A program made the position numbers and the translations under genes. This document shows positions 38,053 to 50,922 of a stretch of DNA of 64,000 nucleotides, piece by piece (within the stretch, counting starts at the first letter, position 1; each line of letters starts with the position of its first letter). This DNA is from Panulirus ornatus (Eukaryota > Arthropoda > Malacostraca > Decapoda > Palinuridae), in NCBI RefSeq assembly GCF_036320965.1, contig NC_092234.1:35177703-35241702 (forward strand), read 5' to 3'. The notes under the pieces are model-generated. The model had not been told where the DNA came from. It saw nothing but the letters and a program-made list of their open reading frames with translations, and ran no database searches.

Positions 38053-38545
38053 TGTGCAGTTACACCCTCAAGTGCCACATCACTCACTTTACCGTTTTAA
38101 TTATTCATCACTAATGCCCGGTCTCGCATCAGAATTGCTAACACACTCACTCAGCTGCTCCTAAAACATTTGCCTCTCATCATCTTTCTTCTCATGGCCC
38201 GGTGCATAGCCACTAATAATCACCCATCTCTCGCCAGCCACTTTCAGTTTTACCTACATGAGTCTGCTGCTTAATTCCTTACACTCTATCACACACTCCT
38301 ACAACTCATGCTTCACCAGTATTGCCACCCCTTCCTTAGCACTTGTTCTCTCATTAACCCCTGACTTTACTCCCAAGACATTTCCAAACCATTCTTTTCC
38401 TTTACTCTTGAGCTTTGTTACACTCAGAGCCAGAACATCCAGGTTTCTTTCCTCAAACATACTACCTATCTCTCCTCTCTTATCATCTTGGTTACATCTA
38501 CACACATTCAGACACCTCAGCCTGAGACTTCTCTTCCATCTGTTG
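38053..38545 (-). pseudogene. LINE-A endonuclease fragment (APE type, N-terminal)
   Basis: The minus strand encodes the start of an apurinic-type endonuclease domain: CLNVCRCN (family 'WNVR'), RGEIGSMFEERNLDVLALSVTKL (family ..I..M...ID.LAL.ETKL), EGVAILVKHEL and, after a stop and frame change, WVIISGYAPG (near 38210-38240). The catalytic Glu of the ETK motif is replaced by Val-Thr-Lys context, so it could not cut DNA. The fragment ends abruptly at the 25-bp array. This is the only piece of the element's N-terminal half in the window; assignment to LINE-A rests on position and style. Confidence 0.7.
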
Positions 38546-38661
38546 GTACATGAAATAAAAGAAGCGGGGAAGGGGGTCAAGTACACGGTTACGTCTCTAT
38601 TAAGCGCCTTGTACGATACGTAGGGAATAAGTAGGTTGAAAGCCTTCTCCCCTACTTCATA

Positions 38662-38663
<2 letters not shown>

Positions 38664-38726
<63 letters not shown>
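38664..38726. repeat. (TA)n microsatellite
   Basis: About 31 TA steps. Confidence 0.97.
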
Positions 38727-38729
<3 letters not shown>

Positions 38730-38806
38730 TAGCAACAAGGAAAATAAGACACGAAGATTGAAGCAATTTCTTGAACTGTCATATCTTCAGGAATACTCGG
38801 GCAATA

Positions 38807-38809
<3 letters not shown>

Positions 38810-38900
<91 letters not shown>

Positions 38901-38903
38901 TTT
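38810..38903. repeat. (TA)n plus T-run
   Basis: A (TA)n tract to 38882 followed by 21 T, which is the A-rich tail of the minus-strand SINE-like element that follows. Confidence 0.95.
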
Positions 38904-39248
<345 letters not shown>

Positions 39249-39667
39249 TTTACTCATCTCACTAGGATACAGCAAAACCATTCGTATTCACGTGGCTCTG
39301 GCTTCGTAAACACTTCACCTGCAGTCCAGAACTTCCTGAGGGTAAAAATATATCGTCCTTCATAAGACCCTCACAGACACCTCTGTGTATAAAGCCACAC
39401 ACACACACGTCATCCACTCCACCAGCCTCACCAGAGGGAAGCCTGACCATCAGGTGAGCCATGTACTACGTCATTCCATCACCAGAACAATTGTCAACCC
39501 GTACCACCTTGTGAGGTGCCTCATGACCTGACCCACCTGCCTCACGTGACACATGCCGCTCCTCACTGGGTACTTTGATGACCCCCTGACCCCCACTGTC
39601 TCTGGTGACCACATTTCTTACTTGCCCTTCCGGCATGACCCTCGCCTGACGAGGTAATTCTTTGGTA
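39249..39667. other. Intergenic DNA, nothing recognised
   Basis: About 420 bp of GC-balanced unique sequence with a short (CA)n at 39397-39408. No gene or element is seen. Confidence 0.5.
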
Positions 39668-39760
39668 GACAGATAGATAGGTAGATAGATAGATAGATAG
39701 ATAGATACAGATAGATAGGTAGATAAATAGATAGATATAGATAGATAGATAAAATGATAG
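39668..39760. repeat. (GATA)n-type microsatellite
   Basis: Imperfect GATA/GATAGGTA repeats of about 90 bp. Confidence 0.9.
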
Positions 39761-39779
39761 ATATTTATCTATTCATCTA

Positions 39780-41445
39780 TTTCGGCTCCAATGGCTTAAA
39801 AATGTTTTCACTCCATCCTTCCAAAGTTATAACTTCTGCAGTTTCTCACTCGATTCAGACACCAGCATTGTATCATGGCCAACAACAACTGACTCGCTTC
39901 CCAAGCTCTCTAATCCACAAAAGACTGCATACTTGCCCCTCTCTCCAAAACTCTTGCATTCACCTCCCTTATCACCCCATCCATAAACAAATTGAACGAT
40001 CATGGAGACATCACGCAGCCCTGCCGCAAACCTACATTCACTAAGAACCAATCACTTTCCTCTCTTCCTACTCGTACACAAGCCTTACATACGTGATTAA
40101 AAAAAAAAAAAAAAAAAAAAAAACTCACTGCTTCCAGCAACTTGCCTCCCATACCATATACTCTTAACACCTTCCACAAAGCATCTCTGTCAACCTTATC
40201 AAATGCTTTCTCCTAATCCATAAATGGCACATACAAAGTATTTTTCACACATTCTTTCAAACAAACACCTGATCCACACATCCTCTACCACTTCTGAAAC
40301 CACATTGTTCCTCCCTAGTCTGATGCTCTGTACATGCCTTCACCCTCTCACTCAATACTCTCCCATTCAACTTAGCAGGTACACTCAAAGGCACCTCACT
40401 ATGATCCATACATACAATCAAAATCGGCATCGACCAATCAACAACAGTCACCCCCTTTTCCAATTAGTTCAACTGCAATACCATCCACTCCAGCCGCCTT
40501 ACCACAATATATCTCACGTAAGGCTTTAACCATTTTCCGTGACTCTCAATGTGCATACCATCCACATGCAAACACCCTACATCTGGCAACCTATCATCAA
40601 ACACATTCAACAGTCCTTCAAAATACTCACTTCGTCTCCTCCTCACTTCATCACTACCAGTTATCACTTCCCCCTTTGTCCCCTTCACCGACGTCCCTAT
40701 TCGTTCTCTTGTTTTTCGCACATTATTAATCTGCTTACAGAACATGCTATTCTTCCTAAAAGTTTACTGATATTCCCTCACCCTAACTCTCATTTGCCCT
40801 CTTTTTCAACCCCTGCACCTTCCTCTTGACCTCCTGTCACTTTCTGTCATACATCTCCCAATCATTTGCACTCCTTCCTTGTAAGTACTTCCCAAACGCT
40901 TCTTTCTCCTCCTTCATCAGCAACTTCACTTCTTCATCTCACCACTCATTACCCTCTCTAGTCTGCCCACCTCCCAACTTTCGTATGCCACATGCATCTC
41001 TCTCGCATGCCAGCACATCTCCCCTGATTACTTCCTATTTCTCACACAATCCCGTTGCTTCATCTACTCTCACCTTTTGCCAATGTTGCTCAATCTCTCA
41101 TGATATTTCTTCACAGCTGCCCTTCTCAGCACAGTTACAACCAGAAGTCACTCCTTTCTTCTCAGGACAATTACATCCAAAAGTCTCTCTTTTACATGCC
41201 TATCAATCAATATGTAATCCAATAATGCCTGTTGACCATCTCTTCTACTCACATGCATATATCTGTGTATGTCCCTCTCTCACGGTCAGGTATTCCCAAT
41301 CATCAATCTTTTTCAGAAACAGCTCCACACGCTCTTCACTATTACCATTGCTAATCATGAATACCACATGTGCCCTCAGCTATACCCTCAACTGCCACAA
41401 TAATTACCTTCGCATTTAAGTCAACCTACACTATTACCCGATCTT
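39780..41445 (-). pseudogene. LINE-A copy, old and decayed, minus strand
   Basis: The minus strand runs from an endonuclease C-terminal region (about 41440-41170) through the linker (KEAFGKYLQG near 40900, RKVQGLKKRANES near 40800), RKTRERIGTSVKGTKGEVIT (near 40680), TEHQTREEQCGFRSGRGCVD (near 40265-40330), an RT palm zone interrupted by a 23-A run (40099-40121), and ends at SSEKLQKL just past motif C (near 39830). Motif C reads VVGHDTML instead of ADDTAL, so the catalytic pair is lost. Many stops occur and the 3' third is missing. It is the most decayed of the longer copies here apart from the one at 58.47 kb. Confidence 0.8.
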
Positions 41446-41479
41446 TTACATAAAAACTGTTGACACAATCATTCAGCAC

Positions 41480-43235
41480 TCCCATATATCTAAAACACCT
41501 CACTTCCTCCAGTTTTTCTCCATTCAAACTTACCTCCCAATTGACTTGTCCCTCAACTCTGCTGTACCTAATCAACTTGCTCTTATTCACATTTACTCTC
41601 AGCTTTCTTCTTTCACACACTTTACCAAACTCAGTCACCAGCTTCTGCAGTTTCTCACACGAATCAGCCACCAGTGCTGTATCATCAGCGAACAACTGAC
41701 TCACTTCCCAAGCTCTCTCGTCCACAACAGACTGCATACTTGCCCCTCTCTACAAAACTCTTGCATTCACCTCCCTAACAACCCCATCCATAAACAAATT
41801 AAACAACCATGGAGACATCACACACCCCTGCCGCAAACCTACATTCACTGAGAACCAATCACTTTCCTCTCTTCCTACACGTACACATGCCTTACATCCT
41901 CGATAAAAACTTTTCACTGCTTCTAACAACTTGCCTCCCACGCCATATATTCTTAATACCTTCCACAGAGCATCTTTATCAACTCTATCATATGCCTTCT
42001 CCAGATCCATAAAAGCTGCATACAAATCCATTTGCTTTTCTAAGTATTTCTCACATACATTCTTCAAAGCAAACACCTGATCCACACATCCTCTACCACT
42101 TCTGAAACCACACTGCTCTTCCCCAATCTGATGCTCTGTACATACCTTTACCCTCTCAATCAATGCCCTCCCATATAATTTCCCAGGAATACACAACAAA
42201 CTTATACCTCTGTAATTTGAGCACTCACTTTTACCCTCTTTGCCTTTGTACAATGGCACCATGCAAGCATTCCGCCAATCCTCAGGCACCTCACCATGAG
42301 TCATACATACATTAAATAACCTTACCAACCAGTCAACAATACAGTCACCCCCTTTTTTAATAAATTCCACTGCAATACCATCCAAACCCGCTGCCTTGCC
42401 GGCTTTCATCTTCCGCAAAGCTTTTACTACCTCTTTTCTGTTTACCAAATCATTCTCCCTAACCCTCTCACTTTGCACACCACCTCGAACAAAACACCCT
42501 ATACCTGCCACTCTATCATCAAACACATTCAACAAACCTTCAAAATACGCACTCCATCTCCTTCTCACATCACCACTACTTGTTATCACCTCCCCATTAG
42601 CCCCCTTCACTGAAGTTCCCATTGATTCCCTTGTCTTACGCACTTTATTTACCTCCTTCCAAAACATCTTTTTATCCTCCCTAAAATTTAATGATATTCT
42701 CTCATCCCTAACTCTCATTTGCCCTCTTTTTCACCTCTTGCACCTTTCTCTTGTCCTCCTGCTTCTTTCTTTTATACATCTTCCACTCATTTGCATTATT
42801 TCCCTCCAAAAATCGTCCAAATGCCTCTCTCTTCTCTTTCACTAACAATCTTACTTCTTCATCCCACCACTCACTACCCTTTCTAATCTGCCCACCGCCC
42901 ACGCTTCTCATGCGACAAGCATCTTTTGCGTAAGCCATCACTGCTTCCCTAAACACATCCCATTCCTCCCCCACTCCCCGTACTTCCATTGTTCTCACCT
43001 TTTTCCATTCTGTACTCATTCTCTCCTGGTACTTCCTCACACAAGTCTCCTTCCCAAGCTCACTTACTCTCACCACTCTCTTCACCCCAACATTCTCTCT
43101 TCTTTTCTGAAAACCTTTACAAATGTTCACCTTCGCCTCCACAAGATAACGATCCGACATCCCTCCAGTTGCACCTCTCAGCACATTAACATCAAAAAGT
43201 CTCTCTTTCGCGTGCCTATCAATTAACACGTAATG

Positions 43236-43238
<3 letters not shown>
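41480..43238 (-). pseudogene. LINE-A copy, middle-aged, minus strand
   Basis: The minus strand from 43238 encodes YVLIDRHAKERLFDVNVLRG and GGMSDRYLVEA (the endonuclease C-terminal SDH site is changed to SDR), the linker to KKRANES, a +1 frameshift near 42715, then a continuous RT through AGKAAGLDGIAVEF, EQCGFRSGRGCVDQ, FMDLEKAYDRVD and GLRQGCVMSPW. A nonsense TAG at about 41750 replaces Glu in the RVLERGAS segment. Beyond it the frame continues with a 3-nt deletion (QLFADDTALVAD) to RYMGV, where the copy stops at about 41480. Its 5' edge abuts (TA)n at 43241. Apart from the SDH change the protein is well preserved. Confidence 0.9.

Positions 43239-43288
<50 letters not shown>
43239..43288. 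repeat. (TA)n microsatellite
   Basis: About 24 TA steps at the truncated 5' end of the minus-strand LINE-A copy. Confidence 0.97.
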
Positions 43289-43292
<4 letters not shown>

Positions 43293-44346
43293 CATCGCAT
43301 ATTTACATCACACAAGAAACTTTTTAAATCATTCCATGCTCTGCTGTCTTAAAGTATGTTTTTCAAGTTTTAGAAGTATAAAGCTGTTAAAGAGTTGAAA
43401 CCTATTAGTAAGCTTTATACTTTTTCCACACTGTTGACCTTAATGTGGAAATAATGCTTTCTCATGTATCTTTTTTAAAAAAAATATATTTATTTTTAAC
43501 AAAAAAGATTAAAGGGCTGAGCATTGCATAGTAGGCTTACACAATCACACATCAATGTGTGGCTTGTAAATTCCATTGAGTTGCTGAATCAACTCAAAGC
43601 TAGCCTGCCCTGCAATCCATATCTTGAGACAAACATTCCTTTCATAGTACCTAGGCAAACAAATACGGGTGTTCATAATGTCTATGCGAAGAAAAAATAA
43701 AATGTTGAATTAAGACCCTAAATATCAGTAATACCAATGTAATAATAATGCCCAGTGGCTATTTGGAAAGAAAGCCAAAACAGATATTAGATTCTCTCTG
43801 AGTATTGACATAGTTCATAATTTTGGTAAATTGATCGACAGAACAGAGTACTTGATCATCACCCTTCTATAAGTTACATACCTCCCATTGTAACAACAGG
43901 TAAAGGTTCTCCACATATTACCAAAAGCAACAAAGCATAGCAATAATGTAATCCCATTATATCTAAGAGAAAAAAATATGCCACCCCCCAAAAATATATT
44001 CTGTACAATAAGGTAGTTTTTATGCAAGAGATCGGGTAATAGTAATGGATAATTTGAATGCAAGTGTTGGTAATATGGCAGTTAAAGTCTGAGAAACTTG
44101 AAAATTTCAGCAAAGTGCAGTGCTCAGATTTTCAAGTTCTTCGGATTTGAATGAAAATTTCTGTTTATATATTAATCCTTATGGTAGTTAAGTAATCAAT
44201 GACCTTGAAAATCTGAGCAAAATGCAATTTTCTAGATTTTTTTAAAATCATGGATTTTATTGGAAATTTCTGCATAGATGCTATCAAGCGTGCTGAATAA
44301 GAATCTGTGGTCCAAGCCTAACATTACACCAATTAGTCGAGTAATT
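43289..44346. other. AT-rich intergenic DNA with a weak duplication
   Basis: Two diverged copies of a roughly 85-bp segment lie at about 44090-44163 and 44202-44275 (both starting near CTTGAAAAT and ending GAAATTTCTG). Otherwise no gene or known element is seen. Confidence 0.5.
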
Positions 44347-44456
44347 CTCCCCTATCCCTGGGGATAGGGGAGAAAGAATACTTCCCACGTATTCCCTGCG
44401 TGTCGTAGAAGGCGACTAAAAGGGAAGGGAGCGGGTGGCTGGAAATCCTCCCCTCT

Positions 44457-44496
<40 letters not shown>

Positions 44497-44620
44497 TCCA
44501 AAAGAAGGAACAGAGAAGGGGGCCAAGTGAGGATAATCCCTCAAAGGCCCAGTCCTCTGTTCTTAACGCTACCTCGCTAATGCGGGAAATGGCGAATAGT
44601 ATGAAAGAAAGAAAAAATAT
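44347..44620 (+). mobile_element. SINE-like element, best full-length copy
   Basis: The 5' end is a hairpin: CTCCCCTATCC and GGATAGGGGAG (11-bp arms) around a CTGG loop (44347-44372). Then follow GAAAGAATACTTCCCACG, GTCGTAGAAGGCGACTAAAA, a 32-T run (44460-44491), GGAACAGAGAAGGGGGCC, and the tail from CTGTTCTTAACGCTACCTCG (44557) to GGCGAATAG, then an A-rich end and a short (TA)n. It has no coding capacity. The T-run length differs strongly from the other copies (9-10), so it is unstable. Confidence 0.9.
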
Positions 44621-44937
44621 ATATATATATTGTGGAAGATGTCGTAAGGGCACACCTTCAAGGACTCACCAATAACTGAGTAATGTTGACGCACCAGCTT
44701 ACTAAGGCAGAATTATGATCACTCATGAATATATATATATATATACAAAATCAAAATAGATTATCATTGCCCAATGATGAGTTTCCTAATGTTCATGACG
44801 TAAGGTGTGGTGAGCAGGGGAGGATGAGACTCACGCTCACCAACGTCTTACATAGTAAACACATTTACATTTGAGTTCCACCTCAGCCAGACGCTGCCTC
44901 ACCCACCCTACCTGTAAACTGGTCATCATGACTGACT
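44621..44937. other. Spacer before the 27-bp array
   Basis: Unique sequence with short (TA)n tracts at 44616-44630 and 44730-44745; nothing recognised. Confidence 0.5.
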
Positions 44938-45020
44938 ACTGCACGACTCTTATATACACCACCACACACACCCCTCACTACTGCACGACACTTATATACA
45001 CCACCACACACACACCCCTC
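44938..45020. repeat. 44-bp direct duplication leading into the 27-bp array
   Basis: CTGCACGACTCTTATATACA and its near copy CTGCACGACACTTATATACA, each followed by CCACCACACACAC, stand in tandem and grade into the first array units. Confidence 0.85.
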
Positions 45021-47900
45021 ACGTCTTGACCACCACATACACACCCCTCACGTCTTGACCATCCCACACACACCCCTCACGTATTGACCATCCCACACAC
45101 ACCCCTCACATCTTGACCACCCCACACACACACCCCTCACGTCTTGACCACCCCACACACACACCCCTCACGTCTTGACCATCCCACACACACCCCTCAC
45201 GTCTTGACCATCCCACACACTCCTCACGTCTTGACCACCACATACACACTCCTCACGTCTTGACCACCACATACACACCCCTCACGTCTTGACCATCCCA
45301 CACACCCCTCACGTCTTGACCACCACATACATACCCCTCACGTCTTGACCACCCCACATACACTCCTCACGTCTTGACCATCCCACACACTCCTCACGTC
45401 TTGACCATCCCACACACTCCTCACGTCTTGACCATCCCACACACCCCTCACGTCTTGACCATCCCACACACTCCTCACGTCTTGACCACCACATACACAC
45501 TCCTCACGTCTTGACCACCACATACACACCCCTCACGTCTTGACCATCCCACACACCCCTCACGTCTTGACCATCCCACACACCCCTCACGTCTTGACCA
45601 TCCCACACACACCCCTCACGTCTTGACCATCCCACACACTCCTCACGTCTTGACCACCACCACACACCCCTCACGTCTTGACCATCCCACACACTCCTCA
45701 CGTCTTGACCATCCCACACACCCCTCACGTCTTGAATATCCCACACACTCCTCACGTCTTGACCACCACCACACACCCCTCACGTCTTGACCATCCCACA
45801 CACCCCTCACGTCTTGACCATCCCACACACTCCTCATGTCTTGACCACCCCACACACCCCTCACGTCTTGACCATCCCACACACACTCCTCACGTCTTGA
45901 CCACCACCACACACCCCTCACGTCTTGACCATCCCACACACTCCTCACGTCTTGACCACCACACACACTCCTCACGTCTTGACCATCCCACACACTCCTC
46001 ACGTCTTGACCATCCCACACACTCCTCACGTCTTGACCATCCCACACACTCCTCACGTCTTGACCATCCCACACACTCCTCACGTCTTGACCATCCCACA
46101 CACTCCTCACGTCTTGACCACCCCACACACCCCTCACGTCTTGACCATCCCACACACTCCTCACGTCTTGACCATCCCACACACACTCCTCACGTCTTGA
46201 CCATCCCACACACATCCTCACGTCTTGACCATCCACACAACATCCCTCACGTCTTGACCATCCCACACACTCCTCACGTCTTGACCACCCACACACTCCT
46301 CACGTCTTGACCATCCACACACTCCTACGTCTTGACCATCCACACACACTCATCACGTCTTGACCATTACCACACACTCCTCACGATCTTGACCATCCAC
46401 CACACACTCCCTCACGTCTTGACCATCCCACACACCCCTACGTCCTTGACCATCCCACTCACTCTCTCAAGTCTTGACCACCACATACACACTCCTCACG
46501 TCTGAACATGCCACACACACCTCAACGTCTTTGACCATCCCACACACCCCTCACGTCTTGACCATCCCACACACTCCGCAAGTCTGACCACCAAATACAC
46601 ACTCCTCATAGTCTTTGACCATCCCACACACCCTCACGTCTTGACCATCCCACACACTCCTCACGTCTTGACCACCACCCACACACCTCCTCACGTCTTG
46701 ACCATCCCACACACTCCTCACGTCCTTGACCATCCCACACACTCCTCACGTCTTGACCACCCACACACTCCCTCACGTCTTGACCATCCCACACACTCCT
46801 CACGTCTTGACCATCCCACACACACCCTCACGTCTTGACCATCCCACACACTCCTCACGTCTTGACCATCCCCACACACTCCTCACGTCTTGACCATCCC
46901 ACACACCCCTCGTCTTGACCATCCCACACACTCCTCACGTCTTGACCATCCCACACACCCTCACGTCCTGACCATCCCACACACACTCCTCACGTCTTGA
47001 CCATCCCACACACTCCTCACGTCTTGACCATCCCACACACACTCCTCACGTCTTGACCATCCCACACACCCCTCACGTCTTGACCATCCCACACACACTC
47101 ACGTCTTGACCATCCACACACATCCCTCACGTCTTGACCATGCCCCACACCCCTCACGTCTTGACCATTCCCACACACTCCTCAAGTCTTGACCACCCAC
47201 ACACACTCCTCACGTCTTGACATCCCACACACTCCTCACGTCTTGACCATCCCACACACTCCTCACGTCTTGACCATCCCACACACACCCTCACGTCTTG
47301 ACCATCCCACACACTCCTCACGTCTTGACCATCCCACACACTCCTCACGTCTTGACCATCCCACACACTCCTCACGTCTTGACCATCCACACACACTCCT
47401 CACGTCTTGACCATCCCACACACACTCCTCACGTCTTGACCATCCCACACACCCCTCACGTCTTGACCATCCCACACACTCCTCACGTCTTGACCATCCC
47501 ACACACACTCCTCACGTCTTGACCATCCCACACACACTCCTCACGTCTTGACCATCCCACACACTCCTCACGTCTTGACCACCCACACACACCCTCACGT
47601 CTTGACCATCCCACACACTCCTCACGTCTTGACCACCACACACACTCCTCACGTCTTGACCATCCCACACACTCCTCACGTCTTGACCATCCACACACAC
47701 TCCTCACGTCTTGACCATCCCACACACTCCTCACGTCTTGACCATCCCACACACTCCTCACGTCTTGACCATCCCAACACCCTCACGTCTGACCATCCCA
47801 ACACCCCTCACGTCTTGACCACCACACACACCTCACGTCTTGACCATCCCACACATCTCACGTTTACACCACACACTCCTCACGTCTTACCATCCCACAT
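45005..47900. repeat. 27-bp minisatellite, about 107 units
   Basis: The core is CTCACGTCTTGACCATCC plus a CACACA linker of variable length (27-31 bp). Early units vary in the linker (ACCACATACACAC/ATCCCACACAC). From about 46200 on, single-base gains and losses become frequent and break the open frames. The DHPTHSSRL-type frames are artefacts of the 27-bp period. Confidence 0.97.
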
Positions 47901-48286
47901 CACAGTGTCACCATGGCTGACACTGATCACCATCCAGTGACACATCCCACCATCCTCACATCCTTGACCACTTCACACATGCCCACGTCATTGTACCATG
48001 CCATACACTATCCCTCACGTGACCATCCCACACAATAGCCACGTCTACCATGCCAGATACACGTGCATCACCTTGCCAGATGACACGTCTCACTCTTGCC
48101 AGGATGACCCGTGATCACCATCCAGTAACACACGTTGACATCCCACAATGCCTCACGTGATGACACGTGATCACCAGCCAGATACCACTGACACCATGCC
48201 AGATCTGCACGTGATCACCATGCCCATGACCACTGCTCACCATGGCATGACAGCACCTCCTGCACGTTGACACCATCCAGACCTAC
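47901..48286. repeat. Degraded transition between 27-bp and 26-bp arrays
   Basis: A mixture of broken units of both neighbours (CTCACGT, CACGTGATCACC, CCAGATAC) with many indels. It is either a genuine recombination zone or poorly resolved assembly. Confidence 0.7.
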
Positions 48287-50791
48287 ACCATGGCCAGGAT
48301 GACCACGTGATCACCATGGCAGGATGACCACGTGATCACCATGTCAGGATGAGCACGTGATCATCATGGCCAGGATGACCACGTGATCACCATGGTCAGG
48401 ATGAGCAGGTGATCACCATGGTCAGGATGAGCAGGTGATCACCATGGCCAGGATGACCACGTGATCACCATGGTCAGGATGACCACGTGATCACCATGGC
48501 CAGGACACCCTGACACATAATGACCACGTGATCACCATGGCCAGGATAGCACGTGATCACCATGGCCAGGATGAGCAGTGATCACCATGGCCAGGATGAG
48601 CAGTGATCACCATGGCCAGGATGACCACGTGATCACCTTGGCCAGGATGACCACGTGATCACCATGGCCAGGATAAGCACGTGATCACCATGGCCAGGAT
48701 GAGCAGGTGGTCACCTTGGCCAGGATGAGCAGGTGATCACCATGGCCAGGATGACCACGTGATCACCATGGCCAGGATGAGCAGGTGGTCACCTTGGCCA
48801 GGATGAGCAGGTGATCACCTTGCCAGGATGAGCACTGTGATCACCATGGCCAGGATGACCACGTGATCACCATGCCAGGATGAGCACGTGATCACCATGA
48901 CCAGGATGAGCACGTGATCACCATGGCCAGGTGGACCACGTGATCACCATGGTCAGGATGAGCAGTGATCACCATGGTCAGGATGAGCAGGTGATCACCA
49001 TGGCCAGGATGACACGTGATCACCATGGCCAGGATGAGCCACGTGATCACCATGGCCAGGATGAGCACGTGATCATCCATGGCCAGGATGAGCACGTGAT
49101 CACCATGGCCAGGATGAGCAGTGATCACCATGGTCAGGATGAGCAGGTGATCACCATGGCCAGGATGACCACGTGATCACCATGGCCAGGATGACCACGT
49201 GATCACCATGGCCAGGATGAGCACGTGATCACCATGGCCAGGATGACCACGTGATCACCATGGCCAGGATGAGCACGTGATCACCATGGCCAGGATGAGC
49301 AGGTGATCACCATGGCCAGGATGAGCAGGTGATCACCATGGCCAGGATGACCACGTGATCACCATGGCCAGGATGACCACGTGATCACCATGGCCAGGAT
49401 GAGCACGTGATCACCATGGCCAGGATGAGCACGTGATCACCATGGCCAGGATGAGCACGTGATCACCATGGCCAGGATGAGCACGTGATCACCATGGCCA
49501 GGATGACCACGTGATCACCATGGCCAGGATGACCACGTGATCACCATGGCCAGGATGAGCACGTGATCACCATGGCCAGGATGAGCACGTGATCACCATG
49601 GCCAGGATGAGCACGTGATCACCATGGCCAGGATGAGCAGGTGATCACCATGGCCAGGATGAGCACGTGATCACCATGGCCAGGATGAGCACGTGATCAC
49701 CATGGCCAGGATGACCACGTGATCACCATGGCCAGGATGAGCAGGTGATCACCATGGCCAGGATGAGCACGTGATCACCATGGCCAGGATGACCACGTGA
49801 TCACCATGGCCAGGATGAGCACGTGATCACCATGGCCAGGATGAGCAGGTGATCACCATGGCCAGGATGAGCAGGTGATCACCATGGCCAGGATGAGCAC
49901 GTGATCACCATGGCCAGGATGAGCACGTGATCACCATGGCCAGGATGAGCAGGTGATCACCATGGCCAGGATGAGCAGGTGATCACCATGGCCAGGATGA
50001 CCACGTGATCACCATGGCCAGGATGACCACGTGATCACCTTGGCCAGGATGAGCAGGTGATCACCATGGCCAGGATGAGCACGTGATCACCTTGGCCAGG
50101 ATGAGCAGGTGATCACCATGGCCAGGATGAGCAGGTGATCACCATGGCCAGGATGAGCAGGTGATCACCATGGCCAGGATGAGCAGGTGATCACCATGGC
50201 CAGGATGAGCAGGTGATCACCATGGCCAGGATGACCACGTGATCACCTTGGCCAGGATGAGCAGGTGATCACCATGGCCAGGATGAGCAGGTGATCACCA
50301 TGGCCAGGATGACCACGTGATCACCTTGGCCAGGATGAGCAGGTGATCACCATGGCCAGGATGACCACGTGATCACCTTGGCCAGGATGAGCAGGTGATC
50401 ACCATGGCCAGGATGAGCAGGTGGTCACCATGGCCAGGATGAGCAGGTGATCACCATGGCCAGGATGAGCAGGTGATCACCTTGGTCAGGATGAGCAGGT
50501 GATCACCATGGCCAGGATGAGCAGGTGATCACCATGGCCAGGATGAGCAGGTGATCACCATGGCCAGGATGAGCAGGTGATCACCATGGCCAGGATGAGC
50601 AGGTGATCACCATGGCCAGGATGACCACGTGATCACCTTGGCCAGGATGAGCAGGTGATCACCATGGCCAGGATGACCACGTGATCACCTTGGTCAGGAT
50701 GACCACGGTGATCACCATGGCCAGGATGACCACGTGATCACCTTGGCCAGGATGAGCAGGTGATCACCATGGCCAGGATGAGCAGGTGATC
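48287..50791. repeat. 26-bp minisatellite, about 96 units
   Basis: The unit is CATGGCCAGGATGA followed by GCAGGTGATCAC, GCACGTGATCAC or CCACGTGATCAC. Every unit carries the palindrome GTGATCAC, and many also carry CACGTG. The first 700 bp contains many 1-bp indels; the remainder is very regular. Toward the right end GCAGGTG units prevail. Confidence 0.98.
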
Positions 50792-50922
50792 AGCAAAGAC
50801 CGTGTCATTGTTGGCAGCAGAGCGTCAACAGTGACTGGGTCTTACTTGACCCTGACCTCAGTACAGTAACGCCGGGCCTGGTAGTGGTCCGTGCTGTGGC
50901 GGGAACTGACCCACCACTGCTG
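50792..50922. other. Short unique spacer
   Basis: About 130 bp, nothing recognised. Confidence 0.6.

Noticed and set aside
35893..38053. Minus-strand 'SCFHRAAHVLFSQGC' open frames
   Set aside because: Product of the 25-bp array, which is stop-free in all three minus frames; no start context or unique domain.
45309..47940. DGQDVRSVW/WSRREECVG-type repeat proteins
   Set aside because: Minus-strand translations of the 27-bp array with frequent frame breaks from 1-bp indels.
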